A stretch of DNA of 49,920 nt from Candidatus Merdivivens pullicola (GTDB lineage: Bacteria > Bacteroidota > Bacteroidia > Bacteroidales > UBA932): the NCBI GenBank assembly GCA_017694945.1, contig JADIMA010000034.1:1-49920 (forward strand). Direction: 5' to 3'. The position numbers were made by a program, and so were the translations under genes. Each line of letters opens with the position of its first letter. Position 1 is the stretch's first letter. Positions 43,769-49,920 of the stretch are shown here, piece after piece. The notes under the pieces were generated by a model. It searched no databases. It worked only from the letters and a program-made list of their open reading frames with translations, and was not told where the DNA came from.

Positions 43769-43978
43769 AGCCCCTATTTTTTCGCAATTTAATAAAAATT
43801 AAAAACCGAGTCCTGTTTAACAAAAAAAATATTGATTTCAATACAACATTTATCATTTCTTGTAAAACAGGACACATATCCGACTCGCCGGCTTTGACTT
43901 TAAACGACTATAAATATTTATCAACCGAATAAATGCCTTCCCTATATTTTACTTTGCGGCAGAAAAACACAAATGCTT
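43769..43978. other. Divergent intergenic region with distant inverted repeat
   Basis: AT-rich, non-coding. GTCCTGTTT (43810-43818) and AAACAGGAC (43865-43873) are perfect complements separated by 46 nt. A near-consensus -7 element for ssb (TTACTTTG) ends at 43956. No RNA family was recognised. Confidence 0.5.
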
Positions 43979-44320
43979 ATGGATTATACGTTAAACAGAA
44001 TCGAAGTAAGAGGGAATGTCGGGGAAGACGCCCGCATCAGCAAGTTCGGAGATAATTGCGTCGCCCGTTTCCAGGTAGCGACCAACTATTCCTACAGGGA
44101 CAAGGACGGACAGCCCGTCATAGAAACCACATGGCACAACATCGTGGCATGGGAAGGAAGGGGCATGCCTGATTTCGCCCTTATAAAAAAAGGGGCTTTC
44201 ATATATGCATGCGGAAGACTGAGGGTATCGAAATTCACCAACAGCGAAGGAGAAGAAAAGAGAGTCTATGAAATAGTGGCCAACAGGCTTCAATTGGTGA
44301 AGCCTGAAGATTTTGCATAG
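43979..44320 (+). CDS. ssb: Single-stranded DNA-binding protein
   Basis: 113 residues from [15 protein letters not shown]; an in-frame ATG at 43973 adds two residues. The OB-fold SSB pattern is clear: [40 protein letters not shown] and [17 protein letters not shown]. It lacks the long disordered tail and DDDxPF-type acidic tip of replicative SSBs, so it may be an accessory SSB. It stands alone upstream of cysS. Confidence 0.92.
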   Translation: MDYTLNRIEVRGNVGEDARISKFGDNCVARFQVATNYSYRDKDGQPVIETTWHNIVAWEGRGMPDFALIKKGAFIYACGRLRVSKFTNSEGEEKRVYEIVANRLQLVKPEDFA

Positions 44321-44418
44321 ACTTTCTCCCGGGAAGACGGAATCCGGAACGAGTTTGTTTAACAATGGACGCCCACACCTGCACTTCGGATTATCCGTCT
44401 TCCTATTGGAAATTTTTT

Positions 44419-44426
44419 TAACTTTG
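44419..44426 (+). promoter_or_regulatory. -7 element of cysS promoter
   Basis: TAACTTTG matches TAnnTTTG; no clear -33 element. Transcription would start near 44431, favouring the ATG at 44460 or a leaderless start at 44433. Confidence 0.5.
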
Positions 44427-44459
44427 CGGACAATGTGTCACTTTTCACATATAAATGAT

Positions 44460-45935
44460 ATGAGGGATATTTATATTTACAACACTTTAAGCCGCAAGAA
44501 GGAATTATTCAAGCCAATAACGGAAGGATACGTAGGGATGTATGTTTGCGGGCCGACTGTATATGGGGACGCACACCTTGGACATGCCAGACCGGGAATA
44601 ACCTATGACGTGCTTGCCAGGCTTTTCAGGGCCCTGGGGTACAAGGTACGCTATGTAAGAAACATTACTGATGTAGGGCATCTTGAAAACGACTCCGACT
44701 CAGGAGAAGACAAAATCGCCAAAAAGGCAAGAATCGAGCAGCTTGAACCGATGGAGGTCGTACAGGAATATACAATCAGATACCACGATGCCATGAGGAA
44801 ACTCAACGTAGCCCCGCCAAGCATCGAACCAAGAGCCTCCGGACACATCATCGAACAGATAGCCCTCGTACAGAAAATACTTGATGCCGGATACGCATAT
44901 ATCAGCAACGGCTCTGTATATTTCGATGTAAAGGCATACGACAGGGAACACCGGTACGGAGTACTTTCAGGCCGGGTACTTGACGAAATGATATCCAACA
45001 CAAGGGAACTTGACGGGCAGGGGGACAAACATTCCCCTTATGACTTCGCATTATGGAAAAAAGCAGCCCCCGAACACATAATGAAATGGCCTTCGCCTTG
45101 GAGCGAAGGATTCCCGGGATGGCACCTCGAATGCTCCGCGATGAGCGAGAAATACCTTGGAGCGCAGTTCGACATACACGGAGGTGGAATAGACCTGCTG
45201 TTTCCTCATCACGAATGCGAACTTGCCCAGAATGTCGCATCACGCGGAACCGGGGGAGTCAATTACTGGATGCACAACAACATGATTACCATCAAGGGAC
45301 AAAAAATGGGGAAATCCCTCGGCAATTTCATCACACTGGATGAACTGTTTACCGGGAACAATTCCGTCCTTGAACAGGCTTACTCCCCTATGACCATACG
45401 CTTCTTCATTCTGCAGGCGCATTACAGGAGCACCCTGGATTTCAGCAACGAAGCGCTGCAGGCTTCGGAGAAAGGCCTGAAAAGAATAATGCAGGCGGCA
45501 GGCGATGTCATGAAACTCACCGCCTCCGACGATGCTCCCGAGATGCCGGAAATAAGCCGTCTGTATGAAAAGACTTACGAAGCACTGTGCGATGACCTCA
45601 ACACCCCTGTGGCATTGTCCCACATTTTCGATGCAGTAAAGATTGTCAATTCGGCCAAAGAAAAACAGACAGTTCTGAACGGCAGAGACCTCTCTGTCCT
45701 GAAGGAAATCTTCAGCGGCATACTGTCAGGCATACTGGGACTGGCTGACGAGGAAACCGCCGATGACAACAAGGAGACAATCGACAGACTCGTCAGAATG
45801 ATAATAGACGTCCGCAAGAAAGCAAAGGCCGACAAGGACTGGGCGACAAGCGACCGTATCAGGGATGAACTCAAACAGGCCGGAATACAGATAAAGGACA
45901 CGAAAGAAGGCACGGAATGGACTTTTGAGAAATAG
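44460..45935 (+). CDS. cysS: Cysteinyl-tRNA synthetase
   Basis: About 491 residues from [17 protein letters not shown]. Zinc ligands are in [17 protein letters not shown] and HHECELAQ. The class I signatures are HLGH ([11 protein letters not shown]) and KMGKS ([12 protein letters not shown]). It charges tRNA-Cys in the cytoplasm. An earlier in-frame ATG at 44433 would add nine residues and sits next to the predicted transcription start. It ends at a strong bidirectional terminator. Confidence 0.95.
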   Translation: MRDIYIYNTLSRKKELFKPITEGYVGMYVCGPTVYGDAHLGHARPGITYDVLARLFRALGYKVRYVRNITDVGHLENDSDSGEDKIAKKARIEQLEPMEVVQEYTIRYHDAMRKLNVAPPSIEPRASGHIIEQIALVQKILDAGYAYISNGSVYFDVKAYDREHRYGVLSGRVLDEMISNTRELDGQGDKHSPYDFALWKKAAPEHIMKWPSPWSEGFPGWHLECSAMSEKYLGAQFDIHGGGIDLLFPHHECELAQNVASRGTGGVNYWMHNNMITIKGQKMGKSLGNFITLDELFTGNNSVLEQAYSPMTIRFFILQAHYRSTLDFSNEALQASEKGLKRIMQAAGDVMKLTASDDAPEMPEISRLYEKTYEALCDDLNTPVALSHIFDAVKIVNSAKEKQTVLNGRDLSVLKEIFSGILSGILGLADEETADDNKETIDRLVRMIIDVRKKAKADKDWATSDRIRDELKQAGIQIKDTKEGTEWTFEK

Positions 45936-45962
45936 TGCCATACCGCCTACAACATGTACTTG

Positions 45963-46012
45963 AAGCAGACAGGGCGTGCCGGTTTTTCGGCACGCCCTGT
46001 CTGCTTGTTTTG
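45963..46012. terminator. Bidirectional terminator between cysS and fabZ
   Basis: AAGCAGACAGGGCGTGCCG (45963-45981) and its complement (45988-46006) form a perfect 19-bp stem with loop GTTTTT, followed by GTTTTG. It sits between two convergent stop codons. Confidence 0.85.
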
Positions 46013-46025
46013 ATTCGGATGTCAG

Positions 46026-46436
46026 TTACTTCAACATGAATGACAGCGACGCCTTTGAACAAAGGGTTTCTCCGACATAAATGCTTGCTTCAGTAAAAAA
46101 CATCAGGCCTCTGCTTTTTATCAGCTTCGTCCTTATTTCCATTTTGTCACCAGGCACTATCTGATGTTTGAAACGTGCGGAGTCTATTCCGGTATAAAAC
46201 GGAGTACGTCCTTCCAAAGCACTCAGCACCAACAGTGAACTTGCCTGTCCCATTATCTCGCATTGTATCACGCCTGGAACGACCGGATGTCCCGGATAAT
46301 GTCCCTGGAGAAAAAACTCATCGCCTTTTACAGTGTAATAAGCCCGGACAGTACCGTCATCCTCCAAGTAGATTTCATCGATAAGCAACATCGGCTCGCG
46401 ATGAGGCAAATACTTCTTTAACTCCTCTCTATCCAT
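46026..46436 (-). CDS. fabZ: 3-hydroxyacyl-ACP dehydratase
   Basis: 136 residues. The hot-dog fold active-site region is intact: LPHREPMLLID, then QGHYPGHPVVPGVIQCEIMGQ with catalytic His and Glu. It dehydrates 3-hydroxyacyl-ACP in fatty-acid elongation. It is the last of three fab genes (fabH-fabF-fabZ) on the minus strand, 36 nt after fabF. No acpP lies between them. Confidence 0.92.
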   Translation of the reverse strand: MDREELKKYLPHREPMLLIDEIYLEDDGTVRAYYTVKGDEFFLQGHYPGHPVVPGVIQCEIMGQASSLLVLSALEGRTPFYTGIDSARFKHQIVPGDKMEIRTKLIKSRGLMFFTEASIYVGETLCSKASLSFMLK

Positions 46437-46472
46437 AATATTAGGTTTTAGTATATGTGTTTTCAGCGTTCG

Positions 46473-47732
46473 TTATCTGCTGAGTTTCCTCAGGGCAACC
46501 GTACCGTTATGGCCTCCGAAACCGAGGGAATTGGAAATTGCGACATCAATTGCGCACTCTTCCGCCACTTTAGGGGTATAATTCAAATCGCATTCCGGAT
46601 CCGGGCACTCAAGGTTGGCAGTAGGAGGTATGATAGAATCCTTCATTGACAATGCCGATATGATGATCTCTACCGCACCAGCCGCTCCGAGCATGTGGCC
46701 GGTCATGGATTTTGTAGAACTGATGTGAGCCTTGTATGCCGTATCTCCAAGTGCCTTCTTTATGGCATTGGTTTCGGAAACATCATTAAGAGGAGTACCC
46801 GTACCGTGGGCATTGATGTAAAGCACGTCTTTTTCCGGATCATATCCGGCTTCCGACAAGGCCTCCCTCATCGCCGTGGCAGGAACTTCTCCCGAAGGTT
46901 CAGGAGCCGTGATATGGTGTGCATCGCAGGTATTGCCATAACCGCATACCTCGGCATAGATATTCGCGCCGCGAGCCACGGCATGTTCGTATTCTTCAAG
47001 AATCAGTACGCCGGCACCTTCGCCCATCACGAAACCGGCCCTCCTTTTGTCAAAAGGAAGCGATGCCGCATTAGGGTCTTCAGATTTGGAAAGCGCCTTG
47101 CTGTTGGCAAAACCGGCCATGGCGAAAGAATTGATAGGAGCTTCGGCGCCGCCTGCTATTATGGCGTCCGCATAACCGTGCTTTATCGCCCTGTATGCCT
47201 CGCCGACAGCATGCGTACCGGTAGCGCAGGCCGTCACCACAGGAAGGCAAGGGCCCTGTGCATGGAACTCTATCGCTATCGTACCTGAAGCCATGTTTGA
47301 AATCATCATAGGCACCATCAACGGGGAAACCCTACGCGCACCGTCGAAAAACAGGTTGTGCATCTGTTCCATGTTGGTATGTATGCCTCCGATTCCCGAA
47401 CCGACATATACGCCGAGGCGGGCAGGCTCTATTTTCCCTTCCAATCCGGAATCTTCCATCGCCTGTTTGGCAGCAGCCAAGGCATACTGGGTATATTTGT
47501 CGCTCCTTCTTACAGTCGCAACACTCAATCCATAGCGAGCCGGATCAAAGTCTTTCACTTTTGCCACAACCTTGATCGGCAGTGTGGACAATTCTACATC
47601 ATAAGGTGAATCCAACTGCGTAAGAATATTTACACCGCAATGGCCGTTTTTAATATTATCCCACATCGTAGGGATATCATTACCGACAGGAGAAATAACT
47701 CCCATTCCTGTAATTACTACTCTTTTTGCCAT
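46473..47732 (-). CDS. fabF: 3-oxoacyl-ACP synthase II
   Basis: About 419 residues from ATG 47732 (MAKRVVITGMGVISPVGN). The Cys-His-His triad is visible: VTACATGTHAVGEA (Cys), INAHGTGTPLND (His) and STKSMTGHMLGAAGAVE (His). It condenses malonyl-ACP with acyl-ACP in the elongation cycle. It lies 25 nt downstream of the fabH stop and is probably co-transcribed with it. Confidence 0.95.
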   Translation of the reverse strand: MAKRVVITGMGVISPVGNDIPTMWDNIKNGHCGVNILTQLDSPYDVELSTLPIKVVAKVKDFDPARYGLSVATVRRSDKYTQYALAAAKQAMEDSGLEGKIEPARLGVYVGSGIGGIHTNMEQMHNLFFDGARRVSPLMVPMMISNMASGTIAIEFHAQGPCLPVVTACATGTHAVGEAYRAIKHGYADAIIAGGAEAPINSFAMAGFANSKALSKSEDPNAASLPFDKRRAGFVMGEGAGVLILEEYEHAVARGANIYAEVCGYGNTCDAHHITAPEPSGEVPATAMREALSEAGYDPEKDVLYINAHGTGTPLNDVSETNAIKKALGDTAYKAHISSTKSMTGHMLGAAGAVEIIISALSMKDSIIPPTANLECPDPECDLNYTPKVAEECAIDVAISNSLGFGGHNGTVALRKLSR

Positions 47733-47757
47733 ATTTTTCAATTTAATTTCCTACTGA

Positions 47758-48726
47758 TTACTTATCCCATATTATATACGCCGCTCCGGATACGAAACCC
47801 GCACCGAAAGCGCTCATAATAAGTTTCTGCCCCTTCTTCAGGCGACCGGCCTTGTTCATGTCGTCCAGCAGGATAGGCACAGATGCCGAAGAAGTGTTTC
47901 CGAGATGTTCTATATTGTGTACGAACTTGTCCGGAGATATGTCAAAATGCTTCTGGATAGAATCGATTATCCTGAGATTGGCCTGATGGAGCAGATAATA
48001 ATCCACATCGTCGGCTTTGATTCCCGCCCTTTCAAGCAATGCGGATATATCAGCAACTCCTGCCCTTGTGGCCATCCTGAAAATCTCACGTCCGTTCATT
48101 GTCAGTGGAACGGGTTCCTTCTCCTTTGTAATATAAGGGGTAGGCTCCAATACTCTTTTATAATACAGCGACTCGACTGCGGCCACGCCTGAAAGTTTCA
48201 CCTCCCTGACACAGTCGTTCTCCTTGTCCGTGCAGTCCAGGACAACAGCCGCCGCACCGTCTCCGAACAGCACGCATACATTCCTGTCCGCCCAGTTCAT
48301 CATCCTCGTAGGCTCTTCGGCACATACCAGCAGGATGTTCCTTACATCCGGATGGGCCAATGAATAGCCATGCGCAAAATCAAGCCCGTATATGAAGCCC
48401 GCGCATGCCGCATTTATATCCATTGTAGCCACCCTGGTGCCGAGTTCCCTCTGTATGACACAACTCAGCCCCGGCGTAACGAATTCATTCACGACATTCG
48501 AACAGATGATGATGTCTATATCGTCCAAAGTAATACCTGCATCTTCAACGGCTTTTCTGGCCGCATCGGTTGCAAGATCCTCCAGTTTCTCATCCGAAAT
48601 CACTTTCCTTGAAGATATGCCCGTCCTGGTCACAATCCATTCGTCCGATGTATCCAGAAACGTTGAAAGCATATCGTTTGTCACCTCTTTCTTCGGTAAA
48701 GAACTTCCTGTTCCTATGATTTTCAT
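47758..48726 (-). CDS. fabH: 3-oxoacyl-ACP synthase III
   Basis: 322 residues. Active-site Cys in MDINAACAGFIYGLDFA, His in LLHQANLRIID and Asn in GNTSSASVPILLDD. It starts fatty-acid synthesis from acyl-CoA and malonyl-ACP. Upstream, AGAGGAAGG lies 5 nt before the ATG on the minus strand, one of the few Shine-Dalgarno-like sites in the window. It diverges from the LytTR regulator gene across 174 nt. Confidence 0.95.
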   Translation of the reverse strand: MKIIGTGSSLPKKEVTNDMLSTFLDTSDEWIVTRTGISSRKVISDEKLEDLATDAARKAVEDAGITLDDIDIIICSNVVNEFVTPGLSCVIQRELGTRVATMDINAACAGFIYGLDFAHGYSLAHPDVRNILLVCAEEPTRMMNWADRNVCVLFGDGAAAVVLDCTDKENDCVREVKLSGVAAVESLYYKRVLEPTPYITKEKEPVPLTMNGREIFRMATRAGVADISALLERAGIKADDVDYYLLHQANLRIIDSIQKHFDISPDKFVHNIEHLGNTSSASVPILLDDMNKAGRLKKGQKLIMSAFGAGFVSGAAYIIWDK

Positions 48727-48805
48727 ATATACCTTCCTCTAATAAAAATTAATATTCTTAATCCTAATATTTTGCGAAAATATCTCCAATCGCCATAAAG
48801 GCAAA

Positions 48806-48880
48806 ATATATGTGGCATTTTAACGGCAAATATATGTCAAATTCGCGTATTTGTGGCGAAAAATTGTAATTTGTGGTGAA
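48806..48880 (+). promoter_or_regulatory. Imperfect direct repeats upstream of the LytTR gene
   Basis: Four copies of a TGTGGC-like core (48811 TGTGGC, 48835 TGTCAA, 48852 TGTGGC, 48872 TGTGGT) are embedded in A/T-rich context, the last two as TATTTGTGGCGAAA and AATTTGTGGTGAAA 20 nt apart. LytTR proteins bind direct repeats about two helical turns apart, so autoregulation is plausible. A -7 element TATTTTTG (48889-48896) follows. Confidence 0.4.
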
Positions 48881-48900
48881 ATAAAAAGTATTTTTGTGCC

Positions 48901-49764
48901 ATGAAAAGCAAGACACCCGAATATCTGGCCGATGCCGACAACCTTGTCGTGACTGTAGTAATCACGGCACTGTTTGCTATAGCATTCATCACCATATATT
49001 CACAGTTTTCAAAGTCGGTGTGGTTCGATCTGCATGACAGCCAAAGATTCATATTTACCGTCGGATTCATATCCACATCCATACTGATGATCATAATCAG
49101 CAAAACCATGTTCTATTACAGATACCGCAGGAAACCACTCGCGCTGTGGGAGTATCTTCTGTGGAACATACTTGAAATAATCATTATCTCGGCCATATAC
49201 ACCGGCATAGCGATAACATTGGGCGACAACACACACGAAAACCCAGTAACAGAATTTTTCCGGCAATACCCGAAATCGTTGCTTGTAACCTTCATAATCC
49301 TCGTCATACCTTACGGAGGAGTATGGGCGGCAGCGGCGGAAAGAGACAGGAACAGGATATTGAAAGTCGTAAACAGCAAGGAGATAGCCACCGATGAACA
49401 TACCGGAAACGACAACGAACTCATCCATATCACAGACAACAACGGGAACCTGAAACTGTCCATAAGGCTGGACAAACTCCTGTATATCGAATCACAGGAC
49501 AATTATGTAAAAGTATATTATACCACGCAGGGCAAATTGCAGAGTTATCTGGTACGCTGCAAGTTGAAAACTCTTGAAGAGAACTTCTCCGCCGACGGCA
49601 AACTTGCCCGGTGCCACCGCTCGTACATAGTCAATACGACCAAGGTAAAAGTGCTCCGCAAAGAAATGAACAACTATGTAGTGGATCTGGACAACGGAGG
49701 CACGATGCCCATCCCCGTCTCAAAAAAATACTTTGAGACTTTTGCCGCATCTTTGAAAAATTAA
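48901..49764 (+). CDS. Membrane-bound LytTR-family transcriptional regulator
   Basis: 287 residues. Four membrane helices occupy about 15-150 (VVTVVITALFAIAFITIYS, FIFTVGFISTSILMIIIS, YLLWNILEIIIISAIYTGIAI, LLVTFIILVIPYGGVWAAAA). A C-terminal LytTR DNA-binding domain lies at about 185-285: DKLLYIESQDNYVKVYY, SYLVRCKLKTLEENF, RCHRSYIVNTTKVK and MPIPVSKKYFETF. A membrane-anchored LytTR without a receiver domain is common in Bacteroidota; the signal it senses is unknown. It starts about 4 nt after its -7 element, so the mRNA is probably leaderless. Confidence 0.88.
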   Translation: MKSKTPEYLADADNLVVTVVITALFAIAFITIYSQFSKSVWFDLHDSQRFIFTVGFISTSILMIIISKTMFYYRYRRKPLALWEYLLWNILEIIIISAIYTGIAITLGDNTHENPVTEFFRQYPKSLLVTFIILVIPYGGVWAAAAERDRNRILKVVNSKEIATDEHTGNDNELIHITDNNGNLKLSIRLDKLLYIESQDNYVKVYYTTQGKLQSYLVRCKLKTLEENFSADGKLARCHRSYIVNTTKVKVLRKEMNNYVVDLDNGGTMPIPVSKKYFETFAASLKN

Positions 49765-49819
49765 CCCTACAGATTATTTAATACCCACTATCACTACTGT
49801 CCACTAAAAATGGACAAGG

Positions 49820-49920
49820 TTAAAAATTAAATAAATTCAGTTCACTAGAATCATATCGGTCTTTGACATTTTTGAAATTCGATTTGTCGAACAAGTCACT
49901 GAGATGTGTTTTGTCGGTCA
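49820..49920 (-). mobile_element. 3' end of a probable insertion-sequence transposase (cut by window edge)
   Basis: On the minus strand an open frame of 33 residues ends at TAA (49822-49820): it reads TDKTHLSDLFDKSNFKNVKD, then RYDSSELNLFNF. The 'F-x-N-V-K' plus terminal LNLFNF ending recalls the C-termini of Bacteroidota IS4-family transposases, by memory only. Just beyond it, GTCCA-CTAAAAA-TGGAC (49799-49815) is a small inverted repeat that could be part of the element's end. The rest lies outside the window, so family and boundaries are uncertain. Confidence 0.45.

Noticed and set aside
45963-46006. Hairpin containing GGCGTGCC as a further copy of the dispersed repeat
   Set aside because: It shares only the short arm sequence; the 19-bp stem and loop position between convergent stops fit an ordinary terminator.
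1-49920. CRISPR arrays, rRNA genes, phage genes
   Set aside because: No regularly spaced repeat arrays, rRNA sequence or structural phage genes were seen on either strand.

Overview
The window is chromosomal DNA from a member of the Bacteroidota, most likely order Bacteroidales. The evidence is TAnnTTTG promoter elements (several with a TTTG/TTGG element 18-20 nt upstream), weak or absent Shine-Dalgarno sequences, and lineage-typical genes (DUF4837 lipoprotein, glsA/glsB glycine-lipid genes, several GH92 mannosidases). Moderate GC and a bifurcating-type [FeFe] hydrogenase would suit an Alistipes- or Cryptobacteroides-like gut organism, but the genus is inference.

Layout. 1-3.8 kb: hydB (5' end outside the window), hydA and hydC of a trimeric NAD-linked [FeFe] hydrogenase. 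3.9-14.9 kb: a tightly spaced nine-gene operon with its own promoter and terminator, encoding an exported MltC-like lytic transglycosylase, a cytoplasmic zinc-ribbon gingipain-like (C25, clan CD) protease, a zinc-ribbon SPFH/coiled-coil protein, a small unknown protein, a zinc-ribbon single-pass membrane protein with Sel1/TPR-like repeats, and four exported proteins (CsgG-like, DUF6175-like, two LPP20-like). This is the best candidate in the window for an undescribed system. 14.9-25.2 kb (minus strand): a mannose-catabolism operon of three GH92 alpha-mannosidase genes, one fused to a GH125 domain broken by two frameshifts, followed by a ROK sugar kinase and manA. It starts at a strong promoter whose -33 element lies inside a perfect 11-bp inverted repeat. 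25.1-25.5 kb is a non-coding gap holding dispersed palindromic repeats.

25.5-34 kb: an HdeD-like membrane protein, manB, def and ruvX (minus), then M23 peptidase, dxr, rseP, a DUF4837 lipoprotein, tRNA-Glu, rpsT and radC (plus). 34-43.8 kb: upp, rpoN, the glycine-lipid pair glsA/glsB, a SPOR-domain protein, a LEA-like lipoprotein, miaB, an OsmC protein, an M3 peptidase and a small zinc-ribbon protein. 44-49.9 kb: ssb, cysS, the fatty-acid genes fabH-fabF-fabZ (minus), a membrane LytTR regulator, and the 3' end of a probable transposase at the window edge.

How the parts fit. The hydrogenase couples NAD(H) and ferredoxin to H2. The mannosidases release mannose, which the ROK kinase and ManA would feed to fructose-6-phosphate, with ManB nearby. 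The nine-gene operon appears to link a cytoplasmic zinc-ribbon/SPFH/protease module to periplasmic or outer-membrane partners, but its function is unknown. Several promoters lie so close to start codons that leaderless or near-leaderless mRNAs are likely.
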